DNA from: Sphagnum compactum
Taxonomy: Eukaryota; Bryophyta; Sphagnopsida; Sphagnales
Direction of reading: 5' to 3'
Assembly (NCBI GenBank): GCA_965153455.1
Contig: OZ234499.1
Coordinates: 9,110,271-9,174,270 of the forward strand
Length of the DNA: 64,000 nt
The notes below the pieces were generated by a model. The model saw only the letters and a program-made list of their open reading frames with translations. It made no database searches and was not told the origin of the DNA. Shown here in pieces: positions 34,792 to 46,749 of this stretch. Position 1 is the first letter of the stretch. Each line of letters starts with the position of its first letter. Made by a program: the position numbers and the translations under genes.

Positions 34792-37279
34792 ATGGAGTGC
34801 GCGGCTATGGCAGCAAGCTGCGGGGCAGCAGCGGTGCAAGGCCGAGCTGCTGTTGCTGTACCGTGCGGAGATTCTTCTGTCGGCAGTAGTTTTGTTGCAA
34901 TGAGGACAAGTAGAGGGCGACCTCTGCAGTCTTCTTCTTCTTCTTCTGCGCTTGCGGTTTCCAACTCCTTCTCAATTTGCCCTGCATTTGCTGTAGGTCG
35001 GTATTGTGAAGCTTTGCGAATTTCTGCTGCCGGAGTTGGACTGTTCGATGTTGTGTGGCAACGTGCAGTCCCAGTTGGAGGCAAGAGGATTTCGAGAACT
35101 ATGATAAGACGGGCGCAGATGGAGAAAAGCTCAGTACGCGAACGCAGTCAGGAAGAGAAGGATAGGGATTTGGTTGTGAGCGGGGACGAACGAGTCAACG
35201 AAGAGGAGGAGGAGGAGGAGGAGGAGGAAGAAGAAGAAGAGCTAGATGAGGGTAATGAAGAAGAGACTGTGGTGTTTAGGGCTGATACGGATGGTGAGGA
35301 GGTCTATGGGGAGGTTAAGTGCATTCTTTCAAGCAGAGTGGTGGACAGACAGACACAATACTTGATTGAATGGAATGACGAACATCCGGACAGCTGGGAG
35401 CCTGCCTCTAATATTGCCAGGTATGAGATCTAGCCTCCTCAAGCATCCACCAAAGTGCATGCAGATATTGTTGCCCTTTGTTTAGTCAGCTTTGCTACAG
35501 TGCTCTTCACAGTGACTCTCCAAGCCTGTTCTAGAGCATTTGCAACTTGGGGAATTCCGTGAAAATGTCCTTATTAGTGTGCATGTCTATTGCATATGCA
35601 ATGTTGAGGATTCTGGAATCTTAGGGTTTGTTTTCATGGGCTCAGACTTCTTAACCCCTGTGTCTGACAGGGATGTTGTCTCAGAATATGAGCTGCCATG
35701 GTGGCAAGCAGCTCGCAAAGCAGATGACCAGAAACTGAAGGAGCTCTTGGCATACGAGGGTCGTGATGTCAACTGCATAGATGAGAATGAGCGAACTGCC
35801 CTCTTCTTTGCTGCAGGCATGGGCTCAGAAAAGTGTGTGAGGCTTCTGACTGAATTAGGCGCGGAGGTTCAGTGGCAAGATAAAGATGGTTTTTCACCAC
35901 TTCACATTGCAGCAGGTTATGTTCACACCGGTGTGGTCAAGGCATTGTTGGAGTTTGGAGCAGATCCGGAACTTGAAGATGCCAAGGGCCGGTCCAGCCT
36001 CCAGCTTGCGCAGGACCTTTTAGCTAGAACACCACGAACAAATCCCATGCAGTTTGCAAGGAGGATGGCACTGGATCAGGTGCAGCAAGCTGTCTCCTGT
36101 TGATGCTGGTGTGTTGTTGTATAGCATATTGCAAGCAAATATGGGTTATTTGTTGACTCTCTGGCTTTGCTTTTGCATATATATATATCACTTTAACCAG
36201 AATGTGAAGTAGTTGTGATGAGGATCTGCAAATCACCAGTCATAATTTCTCACATCATGTGGGATACAAAGTTCTTTCATTGGGAGTTTGATGGCATTGT
36301 TGCTACTTATGGATACTGCTATGCTCCTATTGAACACATAGGTATGTAAGAAGTAGCCACGGATGCATTGGTACTAGGCAATTGTCTGTATGACAAGGTA
36401 AGTGATACTAGCAAGTCAGACCTCAGGAAGAGAACATGTAGAGCAGAGAAACATCTGAGTGCTTGGACCAGTTACTCAGGAACCTTCTCTGGAGTATGAA
36501 GCCTGGTTGCTGGACTCACAATAATGCACACTGGTTCAGGCAGAACCTTATTGATAGCTAGGAGAAAACAGCAACGAGGACAAGCAAATAAAAGGTTGAG
36601 TTCAATACTTCAAGAGAGTTTTAGTATCTCCCTCGGGAAAGGTGGAAAGTTGAGATGTGAGAATGATCATTCAGCTTTACCATTCCTTTACATTTGCAAC
36701 CTACATATCTGGAAAACTGACCTTGGTCAGAAACACTGTGAATACTAACACAGAATTCTGCAGTTAGGAGCACAGGCATAAGGGACGACTTGAACAGTCT
36801 ACTGAAATTGGTTACAAGATTTTTTTGGCATCAGTGTGTGCATTGGTGACCTTGTTTCATGACTTATGATGCAGGTGGTGAAGCTTCTTGATGATGCAAT
36901 CTATGAGAGTGTCGAAGTTGAACAAATTCTTGACAAACGCAGGGATGAAAAGGGTGTTGTGGAATATTTGGTGAAGTGGAGTGATGACTCCGAAGAAAGC
37001 TGGGAACCTGCAGAGAACATAGGGGAGGATCTGGTTAAAGATTATGAAGAAGGTCTTGAGTATGGCATTGCTGAGAGGGTTGTGGACAAGAGAGAAGTGA
37101 ATGGGACAGTTGAATATTTGGTGCAGTGGGCTGACTCGGAGAGGAATACGTGGGAACCAGTGGACAATATTGCTGCTGATGTTATATCTGAATTTGAGAA
37201 ATCACAGGAGAAGAAATCAAAGGCTTCTGTTCAAGCAGCAGACAATGGGTCCACGACAATCAACTCTGTCTCACCTTAG
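34792..37279 (+). CDS. CAO: Chloroplast signal recognition particle 43-kDa protein (cpSRP43)
   Basis: cpSRP43 binds light-harvesting chlorophyll a/b proteins in the chloroplast stroma. With cpSRP54 and FtsY it delivers them to the Alb3 insertase in the thylakoid. Exons: 34792-35420, 35671-36079, 36875-37279 (480 residues). The ATG at 34792 starts an Ala/Ser-rich, Arg-containing, acid-poor leader typical of a transit peptide (about residues 1-105). A run of 14 Glu follows (137-150). Chromodomain 1 (about 171-220) has [19 protein letters not shown]. Four ankyrin repeats (221-345) include [19 protein letters not shown] and SPLHIAAGY. Chromodomains 2 and 3 (356-460) have [19 protein letters not shown] and [15 protein letters not shown]. 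The order CD1-ANK-CD2-CD3 is unique to this family. The protein is longer than the Arabidopsis one because of the leader and acidic tract. Introns fall between domains. CAO is the Arabidopsis locus name. Confidence 0.97.
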
Positions 37280-38644
37280 GTTTACCATGTTTTGGCACCA
37301 TGTCTTTTCTCTAGATGTTTGTTGAAAAGGAGTTGTCAAGATTTTTTGCAGATGCAGAAATGTTTTGCAAAATGTACAGTGCCTTCCATTTCATTATTCA
37401 GAGTTGACTGAACCTTTGCCACACATGGGAAGGTAGAGGATTAGTGCCTTCTCTCAAGCATAGAGGACCATTCTGTACTTAGGGGAATACGTTCACCTGG
37501 AGCTTCCAGACTGCTTAAGAAGATATCTTAACTGAAAGCTTAAGGTGCAGCAGCAATGAATTCTTCTGTCTTTACCAACAGAAAGAAAGTAAGCATTAAT
37601 CTGGTAAAACCAAATGTAGCGTCAAGTGTAGTAGATGCTCACATGCAAGGATGCAACTTTGCAAATGTTTTTCAAGTGTATTCGTAGTTATCTTGGTGTT
37701 TGAACTGATGCTTTGATAATTTCATTTTTTGTAGTTGGATCCTACTATGCAAAAGTTGTATGTATGGTGTCATAGCTACCACACAGCTTCCCTTGTGTGT
37801 GTGGGGGGGGGGTGTTGTGAGTCCCTTCACACTTTTCTTGGGTGAGTTTTATGTGTAGGTTGAAGCATAAGGATTGGGGCATTCCCAAAACAAGTGGCCT
37901 AGGACAAAATGGTAGCTGAGTTTGGCCCTGCCCTGCATTTTGGGAGTGTTTCTCACCTGTCCTTAGGAAAGCATGAGGATAACCCTATCGAGGGGGAGAT
38001 CACCCATCCAGAAACTATTTGGTTCCTAAGTTATCATGTCACCTGCTGATCGTACACTAAACCCTCCCTCAAACCAATGTTTAAAGTAGGGGGTGCCTTT
38101 CCAGGTTCCCTTGTTGCCTCATTGAGTGTCCATTCTGAACCAGGATTGGCATTGATTCTGCAAGAATGCAGATTATGCTTCTAGACCCATACTTTTGACA
38201 CCAAGGAATGGGTCTGGGCGGCTGATTCTGCCAGGACAGTGAGCTCAGGGGAACTGCCCAGGCACGACATAATCCGCAGTCCACATGGCCCATTCTATAG
38301 TATGTTAAAACTACAGCATTCTCTAATTATTATGCCCTTTATTTGTCTCTTTAAGTGTCCAGAATTTCAGTGACCAATTTGACTTCCCGGACTCATCTAG
38401 GACCTCGATGGAAGCCAAAATTAGAAGTAGCCTACCTACTCTATATAGTGTGTACCTGGTAGGTAGATTTTTAGGTTTTTTCCTTAGGTGGGAGAGGCAA
38501 TAATGCTGGTTCCACTTTGTGAGCTGCCAGTTCCACTTATGATGTAAATCAATAGTGGGGAACACTCTCGTGATGTGAGTCTTGAGTAACAGCTTGGAAC
38601 AACAGGCCTTTGTAGAACCTGTTGATAGAATGCTTCTCTCACAA
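37280..38644. other. Intergenic stretch after cpSRP43
   Basis: Holds the probable cpSRP43 3' UTR. A (GT)n-G10 tract lies at 37795-37811. No gene is recognised. Composition is higher in GC than the transposon-rich deserts, in keeping with gene-proximal DNA. Confidence 0.5.
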
Positions 38645-39402
38645 CAATTATGTTTTTGTTTACATGGCATCATTTTGGAGAGAAACCCAATTGGTCCCCA
38701 AAAAAAAAAAGCTTAATGGAGAGCTCAGGATTTGGAGAACCAACATGTAAGTTAGGGTCCAAGGTTATTCATTTCTTTGTTTTTTTCTTTTTTAAAAAAT
38801 CCTTGTTGCTTAAATTTTGTGAGAATGAAAGACCTGGATTGAGGATATCGTTGAGAACACACAAGCTCCTTCATTTTTGATCAATTCTAGAGTTAACATA
38901 GCTGATTTTATGGATTCTCATCACATGATTGCTAAAATGAATGCATTTTGAGTCTTTCCAAGTGCACTAAATAAAGATGAATTGGAAGGTGAGGGAGAAA
39001 ATGAGGGGTCGAAACTCCAATGTTGTTCAATAATTACTTGTTGCAATGTAATCACTCGATGCATGACAATAGTAAAAACAAACAATAGTAAAAATAGAAG
39101 TCAGCAATATCTTGATATTGTGCTTACACTCGTTCATTGTGTGTAATTTTTTAAAAAAAAAAACAAAAAAAACAAAACAAATCATGAAAGAAAGGAAGAA
39201 AAAAGAAAAATTCAAAATTTAACCTAATCCTCTCACATTTCAATCACATATTTTTGGTATTGGATCCTTGAATTGGACCCAAGCCTTTAGACACATTCTT
39301 AAGAAAAAGTGTTTAATTAAATGTGAAGAAGGGTCCAGGTTCAATTTGTTTCAAAATTGGTCCCTGGGCTTTTGGTCCCTGGACCCTTGTCTAAAGTGAC
39401 CC
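38645..39402. mobile_element. Internally deleted PIF/Harbinger derivative, one end missing
   Basis: Its left part matches the 5' part of the Harbinger element at 60.1-63.1 kb. Compare ACATGGCATCATTTTGGA at 38662 with 60230, then AGCTTAA, GAGAACCAA, AAGTTAGGGTCCAAGGTT, and TTTTTGATCAATTCTA-AGTT at about 38875. Its right part matches the other's 3' end: TTCATTGTGTGTA at about 39132, ATTGGATCC, TTCAATTTG-TTCAAA-TTGGTCCCT, and the terminus GGACCCTTGTCTAAAGTGACCC at 39381-39402, followed by TAA. The middle of ORF1 and nearly all of the transposase are missing. The outer left ~140 bp, including the left terminal repeat, was not found. The right end lies about 345 bp before the GID4 start codon. Confidence 0.78.
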
Positions 39403-39458
39403 TAAGTGTCCAAAAATAGAAAATAAAGAACGCATAAGATTTGGAAATTCGTTTCCGC

Positions 39459-39500
39459 CCAGGTTCGAAATGGAGACCGATTGAACCTGGATGACGTGGC
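39459..39500. promoter_or_regulatory. Dyad and ACGT element in the GID4 promoter
   Basis: A perfect 8-bp inverted repeat, CCAGGTTC (39459-39466) and GAACCTGG (39483-39490), is followed directly by TGACGTGGC (39492-39500), a bZIP-type ACGT core. They lie about 250-290 bp upstream of the GID4 ATG, just outside the Harbinger-derived element. A TATAAGG at about 39663 could be the TATA box. Function is inferred from position only. Confidence 0.4.
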
Positions 39501-39746
39501 AACATCTACAGTGCGGAGATGCGGTCAAGTAAATCTCATCCGTTCAATATGTAGAGCCTTTTACGGACTTCTGTCGTCGGGATCCCCAGACTGTTGTCGT
39601 CGCGAACCCCAAGCTTCTGAGCGGGGAAGCTGTGCTGCTTGAAGCGAAGAAGAGCGCAGCAGTATAAGGCGAGGTTTGATCTCGTGTTGCTCGCAAGGAT
39701 CCGAACAATCTTTCCCTGTTTCTGGTTGATTATCAGGCCGACTGCC

Positions 39747-42700
39747 ATGCCAGGCCAGGCATTGCCGCCGACTTGCACTTTTCTCAACGTCGGTCAGGTA
39801 TGTCAATTTGTGTTTCCTTCTACCTGCCACAGCAGTGATGTTCAACGCATTTTGAGTGCGTTTGTGTGTATGTATTGCGGGGTTTGGAAATTGTTGTTGT
39901 TACCGATAGAATGCTGCCGTAGATTTTGGTCTCAACATATTCTTTTTTTTGGTGTTATGGCGGTTCAACAAACAGAATTCCTCTCTGTATGGAGTTCTCT
40001 GTCAAATGGAGCCAAGATCGTCTTAGATTTTTGGTGGCAACGAAGGGGAAATGTTTGTGTGATATTGTTCTACAAAAAACAATTCCTGTTTATGAAGCTC
40101 TTTGAAATGGAAGCATGATCGCTTCTAGATTTTTGGTCGTCTCATCAGGCTGACAACGTTTTGTGGAGTCCTTAGATATGAACCCCGGTGATATAATGAA
40201 GTTCTGTTAGTACCTATGGAAACAAGATTGCCCTAAATGTGGTTCTCCTCACGGGGATGATGTTGGGTGGCGCATGAAGGTTCTTGCCTGCTACCATAGC
40301 TGTGAGTGCATAGAATGCAGTAGCGGATGTGCTGAAATGTGCACAGCCCTTGTTGCAGCAGCTTGAATGAGGATACTGCTAACTTCTTTTGATTAGCTAG
40401 GTCTCTTGATTGGCAGTCAACATCATTACTGAGTCTTCCTGATCCTTCCAGAAATGCAGCAGAAACTCAGGAAACAGATTTTGTGTAATAATTTACCCAA
40501 AATTTTGGGGGGAATATTATCTAATTTGGGAGCTGATGAAGTCAGTGGGGTAGTCATGGCATCTCATCACCGCTATTTGTGATGAAGATGATGGGTCTGA
40601 CAGTTTGTGAGTGACTCTTGTAAGGTTATGATTGCACTCATTGTTTTGTAAGTGTTGTTGTGGAGATTTCTCTGCGATCTTATAGATATGAATGTGTACG
40701 GCCCTGAATTAGTTCCTGCACATGATGTAGGCATTTGCCGGCACACAAAATGTATCAAGCTCACAAAAAGATGAGGCCTGGAAAGTCAATGTGCGGTTGC
40801 AAGGGTGTGATATGCAGCGTGGATATCTGTGCGGTAGCATGGAGGCTCTTAATGTGCCGTCTGCTGAGACCCCTGTCTGTTCTTGCTTCTTACCTCTTTT
40901 AGATTTCTGCTCTCCGACATGTGGCTTGTTTTCCCATTCCACTTTACACATCCTCAATGCTGATCCAATTATTGTGTTTTGAAAGTGATCTAGATGATAT
41001 AGTAGCTGGACTTTCTAAGTGGCATTATTTCCAACCCTTTGTCTGATGGTCATGGACAGGATTTGCTGAAACTCATTGAAACTAATTGCAGGTGGTAACC
41101 TTTTGGGAGGGTGAAATTGTGGACAATAAAAACTACACCTTCTACACAGGAAAGTGGGAGGCAACGTAAGTTCAAGCCATTCTTTTGCATAGTGTCTTGG
41201 ATTCTTCAGTTCTTCCAAGAGAAGTGGATTTATGTATTTCTTCCTTATCTTAGTCAGTCTCTTTTCAAGCATTTTGGTGTGATTAGAAGTAGTTGTGGCT
41301 TGGGATCAGGTGAACCAATATCTTGTGGTCTGAAGAAATCTGTCAGTCTCTCTTCAACTTGAGGAGCTTGCAGAAAACAGGCCTCTTCCGACAATTCCTT
41401 CAATCCCTTTGGCTCCCTAAGTTTTGTTGCTAAGTTTGTCTTAATTGCAGGAAAGAGACAGATGTGAAGCACTGGTCCAAGTTCTCATCTTTCGAAGAGC
41501 TTAGGGTAAGAGAAGCTCTGTCCTGCACTCCCCTGAGGTCACCAAGTGTTCCTGAAAGTAATTCAAGTGTAGATAATTGTCTCCTGCTGAAGGTCATGTT
41601 AACCACTCCTCTGCCTCCCAAGGATGACTCATGGGAGATAGTTGCTTATGCCAAACCTCAAGCATATTGGGTTGATTTGGGGTTGGTAGGAGGATGGAAG
41701 GTTTGTCCTTTATACTACCTGGTCAAGTGTATGCCGGTTATTTATGGTTTATTTTGAGACAGAGGTACCTTGAAGGTGAGTTTGCCAAAGAGGAACTCTG
41801 TGTTAATAGCACACGATGTGATGTTGAAATGTCCATTGTCTAACTGGCTGGAGACCTACCTAAGACTTCGTTTCACTTGATGGGCTCGCAACGAAGACAA
41901 TTAGAAGCATGGACACAACATTGAGATGTTCTAGTAAGTATGAGGCCCAGAAAGATCTCATCAGATGGTACTAAAGGTATGGTGAATGGAATGGGATGCA
42001 AATCTGATGAGAGTATATAAGGAGATTGAGGTGGGTACAGTGTCTTCCAGTGGGCAGGGCTGAGGAGTGCAAATAGATCCAAGTGGATAAGATGAGCTGA
42101 ATAGTGCCACTCCTGAAAATCTACCCAAGAAGGTCTAGAAGGAAACACAGCTTCAAATGGAAAGAGCTGATTTCTATTGCGAGTAGGTTGAGCATGTCAA
42201 ATGATACACAAGTTCATGAAGTATTTCAAACCAGTGAACAGTGTGTTCTCCACATTATTGGACAAATGGTAGTTCTGTCAGTGCAAGGACCTGTTCAGAT
42301 TGAATTGGTATCAAAATATCTGATCACTCTCTAGTTTGGAGTGGGGTCAGAGGGTGTTCATATAACAACAGGAGACGTATAAAACTTCAACTGTCAGTAG
42401 CACAAAATAATTCAGAGATGAGATGATGCGGGGTTAGAATTTCTAAGACTATTTCTAAGTCATAATCAAATCCTTGTGTGGATAGATTGCTCACACAAAC
42501 CATTTGTATCAAGGCAGGTTCCCATACTAGATTGAAACTTTATGAAGTTAGTGGCCACCATTTTGTTGTCTATGCCATCTGCTGTTGGTCTGCTGTGATG
42601 CTGTCTACTTGGACTATCTCATGAGTATGGTCCACCCCAGCATTTAATGAATGTTCTTTGAAATTCTTTGACTTGTTGATCGAGAGTTGTTTCAGGCGAG

Positions 42701-43773
42701 TTCAGTGACTGTCCAATAGTTAGTAGCATTTGTTAGCATTGCTTTAGTGATGGTATAGGGTAGAGAAATGTGTAAATGTCTGCCAAGGAATCTGGCATTC
42801 AAAAAGATGTGGTACTGTGTGTTGCCAGTTGGGTGCTGATGAAGTCAGTGAGCAGTCATGGCAGCTCATCACTGCTATTTCTGATGATGGTGATGGTCTG
42901 ACGCTTTGTGGGTGACGCTCATAAGGTGATGACTGCTCTCAATGTTGTCTTACCTTCAATGTGTTGTGGAGATTTCTCTGCAATCTCATATAAATAATGT
43001 GTTGCCAGGATGATGTGCAAAAGGATGGGGGCAAGTCATTTGATCTTGCAAATTATCCCTACATGTTCATGGTGAGAATTACATTCTATTTGAACTTGTC
43101 TTTGGATTCATCCTAATAGTTGACATACATCTGAGTTTAGCTGCTTCTCTTTTCATATTTTTCAGCAGTGGAAACCGAGTAGTGAAATATTTTGAACTTT
43201 GTTGGTGATGCTGTTGTTTGCAACAGAGGTGGAAGGAGAAATTCTTTGTGAATGTTGGCACAGACTGTGGCTTGACAATTGCTGGCTTTTACTATGTCTG
43301 CTTCAGTCGTAGTGATGGCTCTGTCCATGGCTTCTACTATGATCCTAACAGCAGGTTTGTATGACTCTATTCTTGTCCCTAAGAGGAAATTCCTGTGAAT
43401 TTCTAGATTGACAATTTATTGCAACCATGTGAGTGGTACATTATTTGAAGGGCTTCTTTCTAAGGTATGGATCCTCCTGTACTGGCAATGAAAGCAAGTG
43501 TTTAGTTTTCTCCTGTTGTTTTGAGCTGCCAAGTGAATTGTCATCTTGTTGTCTGAACTATGCATAAGGGCTCAGAGGCTTTTGAAGTCAAAGAACATCC
43601 TTAGTTTGAATTGATCTGTTGCAGTCCATTTCCAGTTCAGACCTTTTCTTAGGCAGCAAAGAGGATGACCAATGTAATGTATTGTTCTTTGCAGTCCTTA
43701 TCAGAAGCTTGAACTGAAAGCAACAAATGAAGGTCGTGCGGGGTATAGTTTTGCAACCTACCAGTTCCAATAA
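39747..43773 (+). CDS. GID4: GID4 homologue, substrate receptor of the CTLH/GID ubiquitin ligase (Vid24 family)
   Basis: GID4 recognises N-terminal proline-type degrons and recruits their proteins to the CTLH/GID E3 complex for degradation. In yeast it targets gluconeogenic enzymes. Exons: 39747-39797, 40731-40874, 41092-41165, 41451-41505, 43009-43071, 43227-43354, 43695-43773, all GT-AG and in phase, giving 197 residues. The Vid24 beta-barrel is recognised throughout: LQGCDMQRGYLCGSMEALNV, VVTFWEGEIVDNKNYTFYTG, KHWSKFSSFEEL, KDGGKSFDLANYPYMFM, RWKEKFFVNVGTDCGLTIAG, FYYVCFSRSDGSVHGFYYDP and a C-terminal SPYQKLELK end. Length and block order fit plant homologues of about 200-220 residues. The ATG chosen gives MPGQALPPTC. 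An in-frame ATG at 39639 would add about 36 residues and cannot be excluded. Introns 1 and 4 are long (933 and 1,503 bp) and share a repeat. Confidence 0.96.
40531..40697 (+). repeat. Dispersed repeat copy A, in GID4 intron 1
   Basis: About 165 bp, ending some 35 bp before exon 2. It is colinear with copy B at 42835-43000: GCTGATGAAGTCAGTG, TAGTCATGGC / CAGTCATGGC, CTCATCAC-GCTATTT, GTCTGAC, TTGTG-GTGAC, GTTGTGGAGATTTCTCTGC and ATCT-ATA. No tRNA-like promoter box or terminal repeat is obvious. Confidence 0.85.
42835..43000 (+). repeat. Dispersed repeat copy B, in GID4 intron 4
   Basis: Same family and same orientation as copy A. It ends 8 bp before exon 5, so it includes or abuts the splice acceptor of that exon. 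Shared words include GCTGATGAAGTCAGTGAGC, TCATCACTGCTATTT and GTGGAGATTTCTCTGCAATC. Confidence 0.85.
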
Positions 43774-46728
43774 TAGGACAGCAGTTTCTCAGCAGAGGCC
43801 TTTGTTAGTCTCCTCTACAGGTGTTTGCAACTTGTGGCATCTCGGTTGCCTGCTATCCAGAAGCACCTCAGGTCTTGCTTTGAGTGAAAATGGTTTTGCT
43901 GCAAATTTGGACTGTGTGCTACTTATGCAGCAATACAGGTCTTTCCTAGTCTGATAGCCTAGTCAGATATGTATTCTCCAAGAGATCGTGCTCAGCTTCC
44001 TTATGAGTGAGCACATCCTCCAACTAATTTTGTGCCTGCTATGTATACTCAGAGTAGGCTTTCTTTTGATGTCAATCATGTTTTTTCTTGAAATCCACCA
44101 GATGGAAACCTGTACATTTTTGCTTCTATTGAATTTCATGAGCCATGTGAACTATTTTAGGTGATCTTCATTTTCATAATCGAAGGTGCTGGTCTCACAC
44201 TTCGTGACTGCACTCATAAGGTGATGACTGCACTTGTTCTGTTATTGTTGCCTTCGAAGTGTAGTGGAGTTTGCTCTGCACTCTCACATGTATGTTTAGG
44301 TGATCTTCATATTTCAGCAATTCATTGCTTTGGTAACTGATGCTCAATCCGTAACCCCATTGTTATGACAGCCTAAATTGACCCTGGGTTGTGATCTTTG
44401 TGTTTACCATCTTTGTGCAGTCAATGTGGACATTTCAATAGTGGTTGATGGCTCTTTGGAATCACAAATGGGATTGCTATATCACGCTGGTTTTGACTAT
44501 AGTAGCTTTTCACTCTATATGGAGCTACAACTTCCATTTAGGTGGTCACTTTGAATGATTATTGGTTTTCAGAAGTGGGATGTCCTCTATTATGATTGGT
44601 ATCTTTGGCATCATTAGTCTTGAAGAGACCTATATTCCATCACCATGGATCTAATAGACATGATTGTATGGTTGATTGTTGGAATCTATTGCAATATCCA
44701 ATAATAGACTTGTGATTCTCTAATGGTTTGTTGGAGGTTGCTTATGAATGTTCTAGTTATAAAATTCATTATGTCAAGGTAGAATTGGGAAGGCATGTTC
44801 ATGGTTCATTGGCAAATATATGGCATTTGAAACCTGTACAGTACATGGAGCTTGGTTTGCCATGTGTGATTGTGGAGTTGCACAAAACTGTAGAATGAAG
44901 TTGCTCATGCCTTGCTACATGAGAACCTTCTCCTACTATTCATGGGAGAAGAGAGGAGAGTCCTTTAACCATTGTGTATTGCAAATAAAAGACTGTAGAG
45001 TGGAGTGAAACATTACTGTAAAACCAGAGTTTCTATTTTCAGTTTCAGTTTTTACAATGGTGTAAAAGTAAGTGAATATAGAAATCATCCCTTGGAACAT
45101 GCTCCCTCTTTCAAATTGGTTCTTTTAAGATATTGCTACCATTTCAGGTTCAGCATTCAGGTGCTGAATAATTATTTTATTTTCAAAATCCACTTTGGCA
45201 GAGTTAAACAAATAATTAATGGAGTTTTTGGCAATGAATATATAGGCAGCTTCTTTGGAAGATTCTGTAGACTTTGAACTTCTAACATAATGAGACCTTT
45301 TACAACATTTTCTAGGACTTCTTTTTGCAAAAATAGGGCGGGGGGACATGATGATATCACCCACCAAATTGTGGCATAGAGAAATTGTTGTCAATGGCTT
45401 GTGCATTGACTTGTGTAACAATGGCACCCAAAACTACAAAATAGAGCATTGTACATTGGAATGTGAAGGTTGTGACATATACTCAAGCTGGGCAGTTTGG
45501 AAAAGATGATGGATCTTTTCTAACCCAAAACAAAGAAGATTTTATGGAAGTTCAAGCTTTGAAGTCAATGCACAAGCCTTATTTTTTACTGGAAAAATTT
45601 CACCAAAATGTGAAATTACAAATAAAATGAAAATAATGTGATGTTGGAGGGTTTAAATCACCATAAGTGAGAAAAAAAGAGAGTAAAAAATCACCATATT
45701 TTTATATTGGTTTTTCAGTGTGCAGTCATAAATATAGAAGGTTGAGTAAAGATCTGTATTTCATATATGGTTTATAGCTAGATTTGGCTAAATTTTCTTG
45801 GGGGATGATTGATTTTCCTTCTACATCTTCCTTTGGATGATTGCAATTTAGGCTACATAATTTTTTATAAAACAAAATGTTGTGCATAAACGATTTCGAT
45901 TTCTTAAACATGAATCTTTTGAAAGAGGTTCTTGAAACGTATATTTACACAATAGTACATTACAACATATTTTTGAGTCAATTTTGTTTTTTCCCAACTT
46001 TGAATCAAAATATTTCAAAAAGTTCTCAAATAAATAATTGCCCAAGCAGGTGGGTCTAGCTCTTATTATCCAATTTGCACCCATTTGCTTAATGGTGATG
46101 ACTAAAGTTATTTGTGAAAGGGTTTTTATATGATTGTTTTCCTTTTGATTCAATTAAAAATTACACACAATATTTCTCTTAATTTCAATTGAAATTTTAT
46201 ATAAGCCTAGTTAGTTTGTGAACAGTGTAGGAGATTTATAGAACAATTATAAAACTGAATGCTTTTCAACATTGAAGGAGAGGTCCAATCATGTTAACAA
46301 ACCTCATGAAAAGTATAAAGCATTGTTTAATTTCACGTGTTTTTATAAATAATAAGTCAAATAAATGTTGAAAATGTTTGATGTATGAATATGCAACAAT
46401 GTTTTTAATATATCATAAAAACATTTGAATGAATTTGAAACAAATTCCAAAAAAAACACTTTTAAAAAAATCAATATTTAAAAAAATACATTGTAAAATT
46501 GATTTGAAAATGACATATCTATTTTTAAAATCCAATATACATTTACATAATGATATAATAAAACATCTTTTTTGAATCATAAAACATCATTTTACAACTG
46601 AGGTTTGTAAATATATAATGGCAAATGGTCCTATTTCAAAACTACCTACAAGTGCTTCAGGAGGCACCATTATTGGCTGTCAAATAATGGTGTTAATTAT
46701 CCAGCTTCATTAATTGTCATTTTCAGAG
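43774..46728. other. Intergenic stretch between GID4 and the PI-PLC-X gene
   Basis: Holds the GID4 3' flank and repeat copy C. After about 45,000 the DNA becomes AT-rich. No gene, RNA or transposon terminus is recognised. The frames at 45125-45427 and 45848-46153 lack any motif. Confidence 0.5.
44193..44300 (+). repeat. Dispersed repeat copy C (partial), downstream of GID4
   Basis: Matches the 3' two thirds of copy B: CTCATAAGGTGATGACTGC, TTGTTGCCTTC-AAGTGT, GTGGAGTTTGCTCTGCACTC and a TCTCACAT end. The 5' third is missing or diverged. Confidence 0.7.
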
Positions 46729-46749
46729 TGGTTTAGGGTTTAGGGTTTA
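46729..46749. other. Interstitial telomere-type repeat (TTTAGGG) beside the PLC-X stop codon
   Basis: GTTTAGGGTTTAGGGTTTA is about 2.5 units of the Arabidopsis-type plant telomere repeat. On the minus strand it reads TAAACCCTAAACCCTAAAC and follows the stop codon of the PI-PLC-X gene at once. The first bases there also form AATAAA. It could act as a telo-box, a polyadenylation context, or be a chance remnant of break repair. Confidence 0.7.

Noticed and set aside
34698-35084. 128-codon minus-strand frame over the cpSRP43 start
   Set aside because: Antisense of the transit-peptide and Ser/Glu-coding region. No domain, and cpSRP43 is certain on the other strand.
39459-39490. Pol III B-box (AGGTTCGAAAT) marking a SINE or tRNA
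   Set aside because: No matching A-box at the right distance, and the word is part of a perfect dyad that explains it better.
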